Below are positions 5,799 to 5,949 of a stretch of 5,949 nt of DNA, in pieces; the first letter of the stretch is position 1, and every line of letters starts with the position of its first letter. Under the pieces are notes generated by a model that saw only the letters and a list, made by a program, of their open reading frames with translations, searched no databases and had not been told where the DNA came from. The position numbers were made by a program, and so were the translations under genes. The stretch is from NCBI GenBank assembly GCA_900320035.1, contig ONQU01000132.1:1-5949 (forward strand), written 5' to 3'. The DNA is from an uncultured Rhodospirillaceae bacterium (GTDB lineage Bacteria; Pseudomonadota; Alphaproteobacteria; RF32; CAG-239).

Positions 5799-5949
5799 CT
5801 AATTTCCTTTCGGTTTAGCGTGGCGCAATTCTTCCAAATGCGGCAACGCATATTGTTCAATAACAAAATGTAAGGCCTTGTTTGCTGCTTTATCACATTC
5901 CACCATTGCATCAAAAATAGCCTTGTTTTCTTGCTCAGGCTTAATTTGC
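5799..5949 (-). CDS. Unrecognised protein, C-terminal 49 residues, upstream of lolA
   Basis: The last 49 codons of a leftward gene whose start lies beyond the right edge. The reading frame ends in TAG at 5799-5801, one base before the lolA start (TAG-A-ATG), and the lolA ribosome binding site lies inside its last codons. The visible part looks helical and charged (CDKAANKALHFVIEQYALPH followed by a basic end, HAKPKGN). It does not resemble the C-terminal winged helix of FtsK, the gene often found before lolA in alphaproteobacteria. I do not recognise the family. The frame is open across all 49 codons and joins lolA in a standard coupled arrangement, so I consider it real. Confidence 0.65.
   Translation of the reverse strand, partial: QIKPEQENKAIFDAMVECDKAANKALHFVIEQYALPHLEELRHAKPKGN
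5803..5810 (-). promoter_or_regulatory. Ribosome binding site deciding the LolA start
   Basis: The minus strand reads AAAGGAAA, with the AGGA core 7 bases before the ATG at 5795-5797. It places the start directly at the signal peptide and rules out the longer in-frame start at 5914. Confidence 0.8.

Noticed and set aside
5798..5914. Longer LolA start at 5914 adding 39 residues before the signal peptide
   Set aside because: The extension is Trp/Cys-rich and unrelated to LolA, it buries the signal peptide, and the same bases encode the end of another gene in a different frame; a good ribosome binding site sits at 5803-5810.

Overview
The window looks like chromosomal DNA of an AT-rich Gram-negative bacterium, most likely an alphaproteobacterium, possibly host-associated. 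The evidence is a recognisable LolA, two lipoprotein precursors (a TolC-family protein and an alpha/beta hydrolase) and a VirB8-like inner-membrane protein of type IV secretion (T4SS) type. The lineage is inferred from protein style and AT-rich codon use; there is no rRNA or other marker here. I see no tRNA, rRNA, CRISPR array, insertion sequence or attachment site, and no gene-free stretch reaches 300 bases.

Layout. Bases 1-1439 hold a tightly packed leftward operon, read from right to left: a TerB-like protein (999-1439), an unrecognised acidic protein of 295 residues (111-998) whose ATG directly abuts the TerB-like stop, and the start of a small hydrophobic membrane protein (1-100, cut by the window edge). 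Bases 1440-1618 are intergenic and contain a good leftward intrinsic terminator. Bases 1619-3529 encode, leftward, a TolC-family outer-membrane lipoprotein with an added C-terminal Ig/cadherin-like domain. A divergent control region follows (3530-3650). Rightward from it lie a VirB8-like protein (3651-4427) and, one base later, a lipoprotein alpha/beta hydrolase (4429-5178). The hydrolase converges with LolA (5180-5797, leftward) with one base between their stop codons. LolA follows, after one base, the 3' end of an unrecognised gene (5799-5949) that runs off the right edge.

How the genes fit together. The common theme is the cell envelope. LolA carries mature lipoproteins across the periplasm; the TolC-like protein and the hydrolase are both predicted lipoproteins and so plausible Lol clients. 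The VirB8-like protein would sit in the inner membrane with a periplasmic domain, co-transcribed with the hydrolase. No other T4SS gene and no membrane-fusion or pump partner for the TolC-like protein is visible, so partners must be elsewhere. I do not see a clearly new multi-gene defence or secretion system. The points most worth a second look are the solitary VirB8-hydrolase pair, the TolC/Ig-like fusion, the TerB-linked operon with its unknown middle protein, and a lolA terminator embedded in the active-site codons of the convergent hydrolase.
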